Below, piece after piece: positions 38,627-51,500 of a DNA stretch of 64,000 bases. How positions within the stretch are numbered: the first letter of the stretch is position 1; every line of letters begins with the position of its first letter. The notes beneath the pieces are model-generated. The model saw nothing but the letters and a program-made list of their open reading frames with translations. It searched no databases and had not been told where the DNA came from. The position numbers were made by a program, and so were the translations under genes. Source of the DNA: Aptenodytes patagonicus (lineage: Eukaryota > Chordata > Aves > Sphenisciformes > Spheniscidae); assembly GCF_965638725.1 (NCBI RefSeq), contig NC_134955.1:5748316-5812315 (forward strand). The letters are read 5' to 3'.

Positions 38627-40779
38627 ACTTTTACTTAATTTTCAATAGGTGCTGAGCTTTCTTCCATTTATTAAATCACTCTTCACAGGACAAAGAGATC
38701 TCCCTTTTCTGCTGTTCACTAAAAATCTCAATGCTTGCCAGCTATAGGACACCCATGTTGGCTTTACACCTGATCCGAGTGGTCTAGTAGAGTTTCTCTC
38801 ACCAAAAAGATGTCTTGGAAGGAAAACAGGAGACAGACTTTGGAGTAATGTCTAAACAACGTAAAACCCAATAGGCTGGGCCATATTTGAAAGTGTCCTA
38901 TGAAGATGAGATGTACCTCAGCCAACTAGCATTAAACAAAAAAATATAACAAAGCAGCTTCAAATATTAAAGGCACAACAATCTATTGGCATGCCTTGAT
39001 ATGTAAAAACCATGTTTTTTCACAGATTGTGTTAGCTCTATCAGGTTACCATAACACAATTAAACATCCTATAAAAAGGCAGGCTAGCATCATTGAACCA
39101 TACTGTTTGGCTAAATGTGGCAGGCTAAAACGGTTTAAAAGTGCCAGTCGACCTTGTAACCACACATTTCGATCCTGTTAAATTTGATTAGAACAGAACA
39201 ATTGAAAGAAGTCCTATTGCTAGAAGTAATGTATCTAAATGCTTGCCTATAGAGGAGATTTTTAGAACTGTACTTTTATAGAAGTACAGTTAAACTGTTA
39301 AGATCATACCAGTGCAACTACCCCAGATTAATATTTTGATTACAGAGTAAGACTAGCTTTATATTATATAAAATATTTTTTAAAAGATTTAACATGAATT
39401 AGAAAAAAAATAGGAAAAAAGTTAAGGGAAAAAAAGAAAAAAGTCTCTGTAAAGAGACTGTACGTATCTTTAATTACACTGACATAACTATGGAACTGAA
39501 AATTCACATCCTGCCTTAGACTGGTAGCATAGAGACCAAATCCCAAATAGGGTACTAGGATGTAAGATGTGCCCATAAGGTACTCCAGGGTAGTTGTAAC
39601 ATGTCCTCTCACCCTATAATAAATATGACATAGCTTATCCCTTAACATAAGTGAGCCTGTCTACCTCGCATCTGAGAAGGACAAGGCCAGCAAGTAGGCA
39701 TTTGCCACGGGATACTTGCCATGCTCCAGAGTCACAGTAACTTGCTCTAGTGCCCATATCCCAACATCTGTCTGTTGATGAGCCCTTGGATGCTGACTGA
39801 ACAAGTGGCATGATGTTTGAAAGTACAATTATGATAGCTAAGAGCTAACAGCCTTTGTGGTGAAGGCGATCCCTTCTTTGTTCTCAGCAGGAGTGTTCAT
39901 ATTGTAATAAATACTCTACGAAAAAGGTTCTTCCAATCTGTCCCAGCCAATGGTGTCAGCTGAAGATCTTAACATAGATATATTTCATTATCACCCTTTA
40001 CATAAAGTAAGATTTGTTCTTATGACCAGTGTTACTTATGCAGACAAAAGGCATGTAAAAAGGGCCCATGATTTCTTTTGCACTGCAGTATCTGGCCATT
40101 GTGCAATGAACTTCAGTTGTGCTCCTTAATTCTGTGAGTAGAGGATGTTACAGAATTTGTTCACCACTCACTAAAACCAATTCAGACAAAATACTAAACT
40201 AAAAACATTATTTTTTTTACTGTGTAACAGAAGAGAAAGATACTACCTTAAACCTTCACTGGGCCAGATCATTAGCTAACACAGCTGTAGCCTAGCCGTG
40301 TTTGTTGCAGCAGGGGTTGTTTTTCAACAGGTGAAGACCTCTTCCTATATCTGTAATATATGACTTGTCCATACGGAGTTTGTGGAGCAGACTTAAGCTC
40401 CTGCTAAGCTTAATTCATCTGCACTGAAGTAAGCTACATCTGCACAGCACAGCTCTTTGTGACAATGTGCATTCTATTATCAATATTGAAAGCATATAAA
40501 GTTCAATGCTCATTAGGTCTTTGTTTATAACATTCTTATGGACACATCTCTACTCCATATTAGCTTGGAAGTTCTCCAGTCATCTCACACTGGTTTGTGT
40601 CCCAGCAGGACAGACCCTTCTGAAGCCCTCCAAAATTCTGATCTCAATCCTATTTAAAACAGCTGCAAACTGCCAGAGCCTTCTCATCAAGGCTGCCCAT
40701 AAAGTGAACAGAGAAAACACTCCCGGAGTACCCAAAAGGCTTATTACATTATGGCACCCGGATACAAAGGAAGTAATGT

Positions 40780-40816
40780 GGAAAGGGGGGGGAAAAAAAA
40801 GAAAAAAAGAAAAAAA
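40780..40816. repeat. Purine-only tract
   Basis: A 37-base run of only G and A, including G8 followed by A-rich blocks interrupted by single G. Polypurine tracts of this length can adopt triplex structure; no function is implied here. Confidence 0.85.
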
Positions 40817-43800
40817 CTTGCAATCTGCCAATATCAGGAGGAAGCCAAAAGTTGCAATCAGAATTGAGGAGAGATACTTTATTTCAATATTGTAGACTTG
40901 AAATAAATAACTGTGAATACTACCCACAAGTCCCACAACTCAATGGACACAATCCACAAGAACAGAATCTGTAATGATCCAGCACTTAACAAACCTGTGA
41001 GGAATTCCAGAAAAACCCCAACAAAATGTGCATTTAGAGATCTCTTAGAACATGAAAAGCAAACACAGATGGCTCAAAAATGCAGAGGATTCCTCCGGTC
41101 TGAGTAAGAGGAATTAGCCACTCTGAACTGGTTCTCACTTTGCTCAGGAATTGGCTCAAAGAACAATGCCATAAAATTATGAAAAAGTGCAGAGGCAATT
41201 TCTGAAGATCACCAACAGGCATGCTGGCTTCCTCAAAAACACAGCAAAGCTACGCTCTTCCAGCACAGCAAAACAGCTTCCCTGAAACAGCGCCCGGACC
41301 ACAGCACTGAGGGCACTAAATCTCAGCTCAGCACGAGCTGCTGCTTTCCTCCCCCTCCACAGCAAACCTTGGCCCCCTGCAGTAAGATCAGCCCTTGGGG
41401 CACCCACCTTTCCAGCATCAAAACTAAGCGGCACTCCAGCCCGCAGGTTACCTGTGACAGCTGCCCAGCAACTACAAAAGGCTTAATGAGTTTCAACTTG
41501 TACATTAAGAAACTGTCTGCTCCTAAATTTCTGTCAGCTTTATTTCAAAATGTAATTTCATTATATTTGCACTTCTAATAGTTAAACATCCTTCAGTTTT
41601 GGATTTGAAAAATATTTTTCAAGTATTAAATGCTTAATAAAAATGTAATATAAAAATTATATATACTTCACTATATGTAAATATGTGCAAAAATAGTTTC
41701 TGAAATGTTACAGAATTAATAAGGAAAATATTATGAGTTTAATAAAAATTGCATTTAAAATTGCATAACTATATCCCTATAGGCAAGTGGGAATATGAGG
41801 CACTGACTGCACGGTCCCTCCATTCTGCTCGAGGGATTCTCATGTTACATACAGCATTCCAAAAGCCTTGGCCCTTCTGCCTCTTAACCACTGCTGAATA
41901 CCTCTTTGCTTTCCAGAGCCAGGGGAAGGAGTTTCTTTTTAGAGAAACTAAACTCTCTAGGTTAGAGGATGAATATTCATGAGCTCAAAGAACCATAAGA
42001 ATTTTCATGTTACTATTTTGAAAAGAAACATGCAAATTTTTCAAATATATATTTTAAAGACAAACAACATTTTCACACATCCACCGGGACAGATTTGCAA
42101 AGAGCTCCTGTATTCATGTGGGCACCGCAGCAAAGCAGTGGGTTACATTACAGAGAGTGGCAATCTAGCACAAAGTCTTTAATTTTTAATCCACGTCTTA
42201 TTATGATTCAAATAGTATGATACCTTAGGAACAAGACCTTGCCACTGAAATCGTTTCAGATAACATCCTTATAAAAGCTATAAATTAGCAAAGCTGAACC
42301 ATCAATCTTCCAAGACGTACTCAGGCAAAAGGTAATCAACTCTGTGTCATGTTAAAATAAGCAGAGAAGGAAACATTTTAATTAATGAACTTGAATACTT
42401 GAATTCATCATGGGGCTTACAGAAAGGAAAAAAAAAAAGACAAATTACTGTTCTTGGTAAAGACCCCAAGGAAATAAAACAAACAACATTTAACAGAGCT
42501 CAATTTTCACTTGTCACTGAAATAGTGAATACTAAAATAATAATTAAATGCCCTAAAGATTTCTATGGTAGCTGGTAATAACCATATCATGAGCCACCTA
42601 GTAAATTTCTGCTTTAAGATTCCTTAGTTGTATGTATGTTGGTTTAGTGGCCTGAAATAACTATGGTATAAACCCTCAATTATTTTCTTGCTTGTATATC
42701 CACCGTACACAGCTGCCTAGGGGTCTGACTAGTGGGCCAGCAGTTCTGACAGGAGGATCTGCTGCAGCTCTGCTACTGCAATATCCTTTGACATTACTTT
42801 CAGCTTGCAGAGTTTTACTCCACTCTGCAGGTCAGGCCAGGTGAGCCGAGGTATCTCTGCAATTAGCCTGGTACCCAGACCCAGTTAATAAGCCCTACCA
42901 ACAGCTGGCTAAAGCTAAGCCTGGCCTAACATGGACTTTTTTTTTTTTTCTTCACTAGGAGCACACAAAGACCAAGCTTGTAAAAGACCATGAGCAATAT
43001 CCATAGCTGTGTAAGTGCTCTGATGCAGGGTGCTCCTTTTGTCTCTCCCTCCACAACACAACTGGGACCTTGAGGCTAGCTGAGCACCACCAGCACTGTT
43101 GCAATACAAGTAACAGCAATTAAAAGATTCAAATATTAAGGAGGGAGAGAAAGGAACAACTAAACCAATGATGTCTTCTGACATCATCCTACTGGCTTTA
43201 TGGGAGTGACAAAAATTTTTGCTTATGATAGCTACTGGGTTTCACCATCACTAATGAGGATGCAAACTTTTTTTTTGTCTGTAGCTGTGAAAAACTTGTT
43301 GTTTGCATATAAAAGTTTTATGAAAAGCAATGAAGATGCTTTATTTAATGCTGTACATACTTGATGCATATTAAGTATATTTGCATATATCCTCGCCAAA
43401 TACTGTTGCAATTACTGCTTTCTACTCAAAGAGCAGAACAGCAAGAAAGTGAAAGCATTTGAAGATGGATTTATACGTTGATGTACTCTTCATTTAAATA
43501 GACAGAAATCCACCCTGTGAAGAAACACAAAGGCAAAGAAAGAAAATAGAGATAGTATTGACTATAGTAATTTGAGTGACAAAAAGTCAACATAATAAAA
43601 TAGAAGAAAGCTCAGCTACAATGTTATGGCAGGATAGATTCAAATATATGAAATAACCAGAAGTAATCTGAGTGTGAAATGCTAAGAACATATACAAAAA
43701 AGTCTGTGCATTTGGTAAATAATTAAGCCATTCTTAAAAGGCCAGTTCAACACTAAGCTGCCACATAAGATCTTATTGTAATTCTAACTTAAATGTTTTA

Positions 43801-46800
43801 AATGAGAATAAGGTGTGAATAGACCTTATGTTGCCTTTTGCACAAGATTGATTTCAGCCTTACAGCAAAATGTAGAAAGAAATTGGCATTCTTTAAAATG
43901 TCATCCTGCTCATCCCATTAGAGCCAGCCACCAGCTTCTGTTAAAAAAAAAAAAAATCTACATCCAATCTTTGCAGGTTTTTATTCATGGGAGGAAAGGG
44001 AAAGTGTAAGTCAGTAGAATAATTAAATGGGTTAGAAAGAGAGAAAGTATAATGAGAATGACAGAAAAAGACATCCTGGAATTGAAGAAGAAAAAAAAAT
44101 TTAAAAACTGAAAAAGTAGTTTAAACATTATCTGCAGCTGTGCCCAGTGGCCCCACACAGAGCTGGGCAGTGTCCACTTGTGGTCAGCCCCCAGCACCTC
44201 GTTTCCTCTGCTCCTACCAGCACCAGCCTCTCGCCCACTGCCAGGATGCCTTACAGGTCCACCCCACTTTCAACCCCCCCCTTCCAATAAAGAGCCCCAT
44301 TTGCACTCATCCAAGTAGATGCTGAGTTGGACTGTCTTGGAAATCCCTCTTTCTCCAGCCCGTGGTGTGGCAGGTCACCTGCTCACACCTGGCTCAGCCT
44401 TTTGTACCCGTTGGACTTCCCAATTCCCCAGCAGGCTCAATTCCCTTTCCTAACTTTCTGCCCAGTAGCAGGGTGAAGACTGACCTGAGAAAGGAGAGAC
44501 CACTCATCATACAAAGTTTCTGCCACATACAAATAGCATCCAACTGAAGTGCAATGAAGTCTAATTCTAATAAAAGATCTGTATCTAAAAACAAGTGTTC
44601 TCATCAACTCATTATACATACCAGAACTGTTACCAATTACTTTCATCAGAGGGACTGCAGAATTAGTAATTTTCCAGATCATAGAAACCTCCCTGAATTG
44701 TACCAAAAGAAATATTTGATTTACCCCCTCCTGGAATCCTCTTGTACTTGCGCCTGTGCATTCAGAGAGAACATTGCAAGTTCAATCAAGATATTTTAGA
44801 ATAGAATTTGAGGCAGAAATGCAACTTGGCTCCAAATAATCTGGTTTTACTGAGATATTCTAACCTGGAAGCTTCCTTATTTTATGTGGCACAAAGAGCA
44901 TGGTAATGTCCCAGAATACAGAGCCTGGGAAAAAACCCTCTGCAAAAGTACTCATATATTTAGATGACCACCTGGACAGTCCTATTTGTAAAGTCTGTAC
45001 CTTTCTTCATGTCAAAAGAACATGGACGAGGAAATTTTGACCCTTTCTAAGTCAATACATTACTGTGACTCAACAGAGTCAGGATTTCGCTTGTAATTTA
45101 GGTCTACATATTTTTGTTTCCTGACATACAATAACAAAATACAGGAAACCTAACGAAAGCAGTTGTTTGCTGTTATTGGGGTGAGGGGGGGAAGACTTTG
45201 AGCTATTAAGTCCTTTCCATACTGGTCTACACCAGTGACAGCAGAAGAAACAGTGTTCATGCTTAGTATTTCTTTTCTTTGAAGCATCACTTTTTACGAA
45301 TGAAAATTTCAGAACAGATATTAGATATTTCTTATAAATAAAGATCTACAACACAAGAGGAACCAATGACCCTACCTGCTGACTTACAAAGCATTCAGGG
45401 TAGCACACAAGCAGGCAGCATTCAAACATAATGAAAAACACAAGGCCATTTTTGTGAAGGAACACTCAAGAAATCAAGGCACAGAAATCAATAAAAAGAC
45501 AACTAAGTTTCCATGGGGATTTTCACGTACATCAGTGAAATGGCATTAAATTCCTACAGCTTTAGCCTCCTTACATCTTTATCACCAAATGTTCTTTGTG
45601 TTAAGAATACTCATGATAGGATGGCAAAACATGTGTCTGTACAGTTACATACAATGCTAGCAAAATAAATTATCTAACAAGTCCATAAACTAATGTTCAA
45701 AAATTTCAGATAATAAGTATGCCTTATGGAAATCAGCATCATTTTAACATGTCCTAGATATTTAATATAATAAAAATATCAAACCTGCCTTTTTCCCCAT
45801 TTTATTTGTGTAGAATTGCATTTCTCAGGGTTTTTTTTCCAGACTGATAGTTATTGCAGAAAAATGTAAAACAAATATGCTGTTGCTGATAGCAACCACC
45901 TACTGATTTTACAGCATGGAAAAGTTTCAGATTACAGTTACTTAAGAACTCTGCATGTGGGTGTGTTTGTTTAGGTGTGAGAGAAAGCTTAATTAATCAG
46001 CTGAAAGTTTATCAGCAAACACACATAGTACTATTAAATTCTGCTACAAATTTAAAATAGTGGTAAAGGCAGGAAGATTTCACTTTCATCAGGTTACACC
46101 TATTTCAGTTATTACAGTACAATAATGGTCAGAGATCAAATTTTAAAATGTAACTATGAAACATGAATTTTAACAAGTGTCAATCCTGAAAGTCTTGAAC
46201 AGATATTAGATCAATGCCTTGTGTTCCAGGCGGTTCCACTGCTCAGAAGGTATGAAATATAAGTAGACCCAGTCTCCTCTTATTTATTAGATCTATAACC
46301 TTCTCAAGTCATCTTGTACAGTAAGAAGTATTTCTTCTAAATGGAGATTAAACAACTTTGTTTTGAAATTATGAAACAGGATTTTAAAAAAAGGAAAAGG
46401 ACTCAACCGAAGTGAGCACAGTAATATACTTTTTAGAATAAATCTAAGCTGATTCAGCAAAACGTAATACAAGTTACTGCCTTTCAGCCTATCACATCTG
46501 AAATGACTACATGAACAATTCTTTAAGACAGCCCAGCTTGTGTACCTTTGCAATGGAGTAACGTGAAAGGAGAAACTTCATTCCTTTCCAATGCTTTTCA
46601 CCTAATCACAATGTTTACCCATTTTCTAAACTGTTGGTTAGGAATAAAGAAAATACACACCGAAGGGTGTACTTGAAGAAAGCATAAAACACTAATGCTG
46701 CCAGGAGAAACTGCTGCATATATCCGCTACCCCAGCCGTATGTTCCCACATATGTGTCTTCTGCCTTTGCTCTAGCACACACGCTCTTGAGCTACAAGGT

Positions 46801-48464
46801 GAAGCAGCATGGGAAACAATTCAAGTGAAACCTAAGGTGCGCTGGGCTAGCAGGGCCTCTCACCCCCATAACAACATGACCACACAAGCACTTGGCCTCC
46901 CTCTAAGAGCGGACAGGCAGGCCAGGCCACCTCCTTCAGCAGCAGTAAGGCTCATAGATCTGCGGAAGCACGGTGTTACTGGGCTGGAAGCAGAGCCGAC
47001 AGAAAGCACCGTCCTCTGGGGCAGGACAGGAGCCGGGCTGCTCCTCACAGGGACACAACAGGCTGCACAGAAAAGATACCAAAGCTGCCACTGAGCCGGC
47101 ACAGCTCAGTGCCCAGCACCAATTTCCAGGTGGAAAAACAAGCTGTGCATCACTGGCCTCCTCACTGCCACGTCTTGGCTCCGGCTCTCTAGGCTCAGAA
47201 GCAGACAATCCCGGTACGAGAGAAACAATCAATCCTCCTGTCCTTTCATAGACCCTTGGATAGATTTATTGGTCTTGGTAAACTACTTCCAAGGAGTCAG
47301 ATAGTTCCAGTGGTTTTGTACCAGCGGGATACTCTCAAAAAAGAAAGCAACCCGCCCCAAAACAAAGAAATAAAGCCCTAATGGAATGAAATGGTCCAGT
47401 AATTGTTTTGGAAGTGAACCAGTGAAGATATTTGGAAAAATAATACAGGCCGCCCATACAGAAATAAAAACTGATGGAACAGTAAAATGCCATCTCAAAA
47501 AGTATATCTAAAATGATCATCTATTTTCTCTCTCAAGAAGCCCAATTCTAGGCAGGTAAAACTTGTCATAGCTCTGCGGCAATTCTATATTAGCTGAAAA
47601 TTCAGTCCTTGAATCCTAGAAATTCACATCTGAGGAGAGAGAGAAGAATGGAATTCCATATATGCCTGAGAACATCGGCATTTTGGCTAGTAACAGAGCT
47701 GGTTCCTAATGCTGCGTTTCATTAGTAAAGCTAAAGGAAAAAAATAAAACCAATGACTGCCCCATGAAAAATTAGGAGAGAAGTATTGTATAAACCTTTG
47801 TTAGTTTAGCTGTTATGAGGCTATTGCATAAGTACCCCATACTAATTTTATTGGCTCATAGCACATATAATTTGAAAGTATTATGTTACCTGCATAAACC
47901 ATACATACGGTTCAGAATGTCAGTGTAATCTGTCTGTGGGAACGGTAATGTATGGTTATGGAATAGAGATGGTGTACATAAATTATGCAAGGTATTTTCT
48001 AATCCCCACAATATTTCAAGGAATGGGACAGCCGTTATGTAACAAGAAATGTCTCCTACACCTTTCTGACAGATAGGACATGAACATTATTGCTTTTCCC
48101 TGTTCTTTCAGGGCAGGTCATTCTCTCAGTTCACTACAGTAATGTGCCACTAATTCTAAAGGCTTCATCATTCATTCAGATTTCAGCATTTCATTGTGGT
48201 GGAAAAGCTACCATTTTCCATTTGCTTCATACGAACTTAATTACTTTTTACCATAGGAGTGCCAAAGGAATAAGAGAGCCGCCTAGATGAAGTTTACAAC
48301 AGTGCATATGATGAACAATTTTGTTGGTAATATCAAATGGCTGTTTGCTTTTTCTTAAAAGTTGCCTTAGAACTGCTGTGAAACATTCAAAACATCTTAG
48401 TCTCATAATTAAACGAGGACGGCTCTGTGATGAGACCCAGGAATATAAATAGCTGCATCAAGTG

Positions 48465-48568
48465 GTCAACTGCCACAAACTCCCCGCATCACTCTGCACA
48501 AGTCATTTGATTCCTCTGTACTTCAAGTTTTCATTTCATTTGACAGACTGACAATGCTGCTATTGACT
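48465..48568 (+). repeat. MIR-like ancient SINE remnant
   Basis: The ordered words are 'caactgccacaaactccc', 'gcatcactctgcacaagtca', 'tttgattcctctgtacttca', 'agttttcatttcatttgaca', 'gactgacaatgctgctattg'. They follow the MIR consensus order 'ctgccacttactagctgtgtgacc', 'ttgggcaagtcacttaacc', 'tctctgtgcctcagtttcctcatctgtaaaatg', 'gggataatactacc'. This is the clearest of the ancient SINE candidates because five consecutive blocks agree with near-normal spacing. Confidence 0.5.
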
Positions 48569-51500
48569 TTTTTTAGAATTTAATTTGACTAAAAGATACA
48601 CTTATTTTAAAGTTATCAGAAAAAAGTTGTATTTTAAATTTAAACCACGAATTTCACTATCCAGAAACATGATTCAGCAGTGAAAATACTGTTACACTGT
48701 TATTTCTCCTTAAAAAAACCAAATAAATCTGTATGTTCAGAAGCACAGGCAGGCCTGTAGATGTAGATTTTGTAAAAATGTATTCAAATTAAGTATATCA
48801 AACAGCATGGCAATTCATGTAAGAATATGAAAATCCTATTTTTACCATTACGTTTCAAGAACTTTCTTCTTGAGACCAGTTGCTTTAGTTGGAGCAAACC
48901 ATTTTAGTTATGCTGTACTACTGCATACGACAGGCTCAAAAGGGGAGACTAAAAGAACCAACAATTCCAACCCTTGCAGTGACAATTCACACTACAAAAT
49001 ATAGAGCTAAATACAGGAAGAAATTAAAACCAAAGGTCTCTTCTAATCTTGTTGGAAAAAAGTCCCCTTCAGACCTTAATCAGCAGCTGAACTTTTTACC
49101 TCCAGTACATGTGCAATGTTCACCAAACACTGAAGTCATGCTCTTCGGCATAAAGAGCAAAATGCCACTGTGCCTGAAGCTTCTGTAGTGACAAGGATTC
49201 ATCAGGTGTGTTACGATTGCGTGTCACAGATGCCAAGATGATGAAAAACCTTTGCATTTTAAGAGGCTCTGTGTTTCAGGTTTATTTGGATACGCCTTCA
49301 TGAAGACTGAAGGAGGAAAAACTGTTGGATTAACACCTGGGTTATTTTTCTGTAACTAGAAGACAGCAAAAATCTCTCTTTTACCTTTTATATTTTTTAT
49401 CTATTATTTTTAATCGCTGTTGGAAGAAAATGAAGAGATTAACATAAGGACATCATCCCCACCAACACAGACTAATTCTAATTAGCTTCTGAGAAGCAGA
49501 ATACTTTTAAAGGTGCCTCTTTTGTTAACCCATATATTGCTTTAAAATAATGATTTCTGGTTCAGCTAACCCATTTCTTGTCCTGACTGCATGGGATACA
49601 GTTTTTTGCCCCATTTCAGATATCTTCTAAAGGAAGTAATGATTTGTTGACTTGTGCTCATCATACTCAAGCAGTTATAGAGAGATAATAGTCATGCTGT
49701 CATTTCTTCCAATTTATAATGCAGAAGTCAAAATATGCATTCTATAAATCATTGTCTTGATTTGCCATTGCTTATAATTTGTTGAGTCTTCTCAATCATT
49801 GTAAACTAGCAATAACCATGGTAACGCAGTTATGCCATGTATTTCTGGTATTATACCTTTGCAAAGCGAATGTAAAAGAGACTGAACAAAGCACATGGCA
49901 AAAGGCGATTGGATTCCATGAGCTCAAAGAGTTTAGAAGATCATCATATCAGTTAAATCATGGTAGAACAAAACCACATGCAAGTGTTTAGAGGCTGTGG
50001 TCTAATACAATGCACACGTACACAGAGAAGAGGTCCAGTTCACTGAAGCATTACAAATCAAAAATGCAATCACTTTCTTGTGCTTAAAGTGCTCTATGAG
50101 GAACTGAAAGGTTAATGAGCAAGGTGCCTTTAATTGCTTTTTTTCTAAATACCTGGCCCATAAACTAAACACAACTGCCTTTAAAAGCTCCATATTCCAA
50201 AATTTCTATAGTAAACGTTCTTCTGTTGGAATTTTCTATTCGTGGAACTAGACTATAAATAGGGATATAATATCTTTAATAGCTTGCAGACACCATACTC
50301 TCTTCAAATATCCTGACTTTGCTAGAGGCTCTAATGACAAGAGCGAAATAGCTTAGATACCACTGGGAGCAATTTGTCAGTGCAGTGCACAGGGTCCTGT
50401 GTTTTCCTGTCGTAATTAGTGGCTAGTGCATGCTCACTATTACCTGAAGTTACTGTAGTAATTCCAGATTCAACCATATGTCCACTGACTAGTGGAGTGT
50501 GCATGTGTCTATGGTTGGATAATGTACCTTCTGTAAATTGTTCCTGTTAGTCATTTGCAATATATTTCATGTTTCCAACAACGGTCTTGAACTGGCAGTG
50601 TCAGCGACACGTGTTTTTGACATTACTGAGAACACAGACAAGAATGATTTATGCTGTTTTTCCCCTTCTCAGATTGAACAGGTATAAAAATTGTCATATG
50701 TAGAAAGTCATAGGACAAAGAGAAAGTTTTAGAAAACTTGACTTAGATGGAAGGTGTGAAGATAAGAGTTTTATGTTACCAGAGTTAACACCTGAAGAAT
50801 CATTCCTCAGCTACTCAAAAGAAACAATTATTTTTTCACATTATAAATTCCTTACATAGGAACTCCTGCCCTACACTTTTGTATGGTCTTTCAAAGTAAG
50901 TGCAGCATTTCTTCCTGCTTTGGTGGCGATACTGCCCGTTACATTTCACACCAAAATTCATGCCTGTCTTGCTCAATTACAGTCAGTGACAAAAATCCAA
51001 TTATATTCAAAGAGAAGCAGTATTAAGCCTGATCCAGATAAAACTTATTTTCTCACTTTTACTGGATGGACTCCAATAGTCTTAAACAATAAGCGCTTTG
51101 AAAACGTTACAACCGCAGCTTTCGTCATGAGCCGTGTGCTCTACGCTACGCTCACCACTTACAGAAGATCAGGCTCACGAGGTGTGACAAAAAGCAAGAT
51201 GTAGAATTTCACAGTGGGAAAGGACATGCACGGGCACAGCACCTGACCGCTATTTGGGTGAGAGATTCTGCTGTGCAGATAAACCATTTCTTTTGTCAAA
51301 TCAGAAAGAGCAAAAGTGGGACAACAGTGGGAGAAGGCAAGGTGACAGCAGCTCGCACTCAATGGTACTGTCGCAGCACTGTGAACTCAATGCAAAAACT
51401 CACCCAGTGACTTCATGCTTCACAAGCCAGCATCCCCTCCTGACCCGTGCTGTGCAGCCACACTCTTCAACGTTTCAGTTGACTCTGAAACGAAGAACAA

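Noticed and set aside
46825..47251. Four overlapping 80-98 codon frames on both strands in a GC-rich island
   Set aside because: Mutually overlapping frames on both strands reflect low stop density from GC content; none has a recognisable motif.
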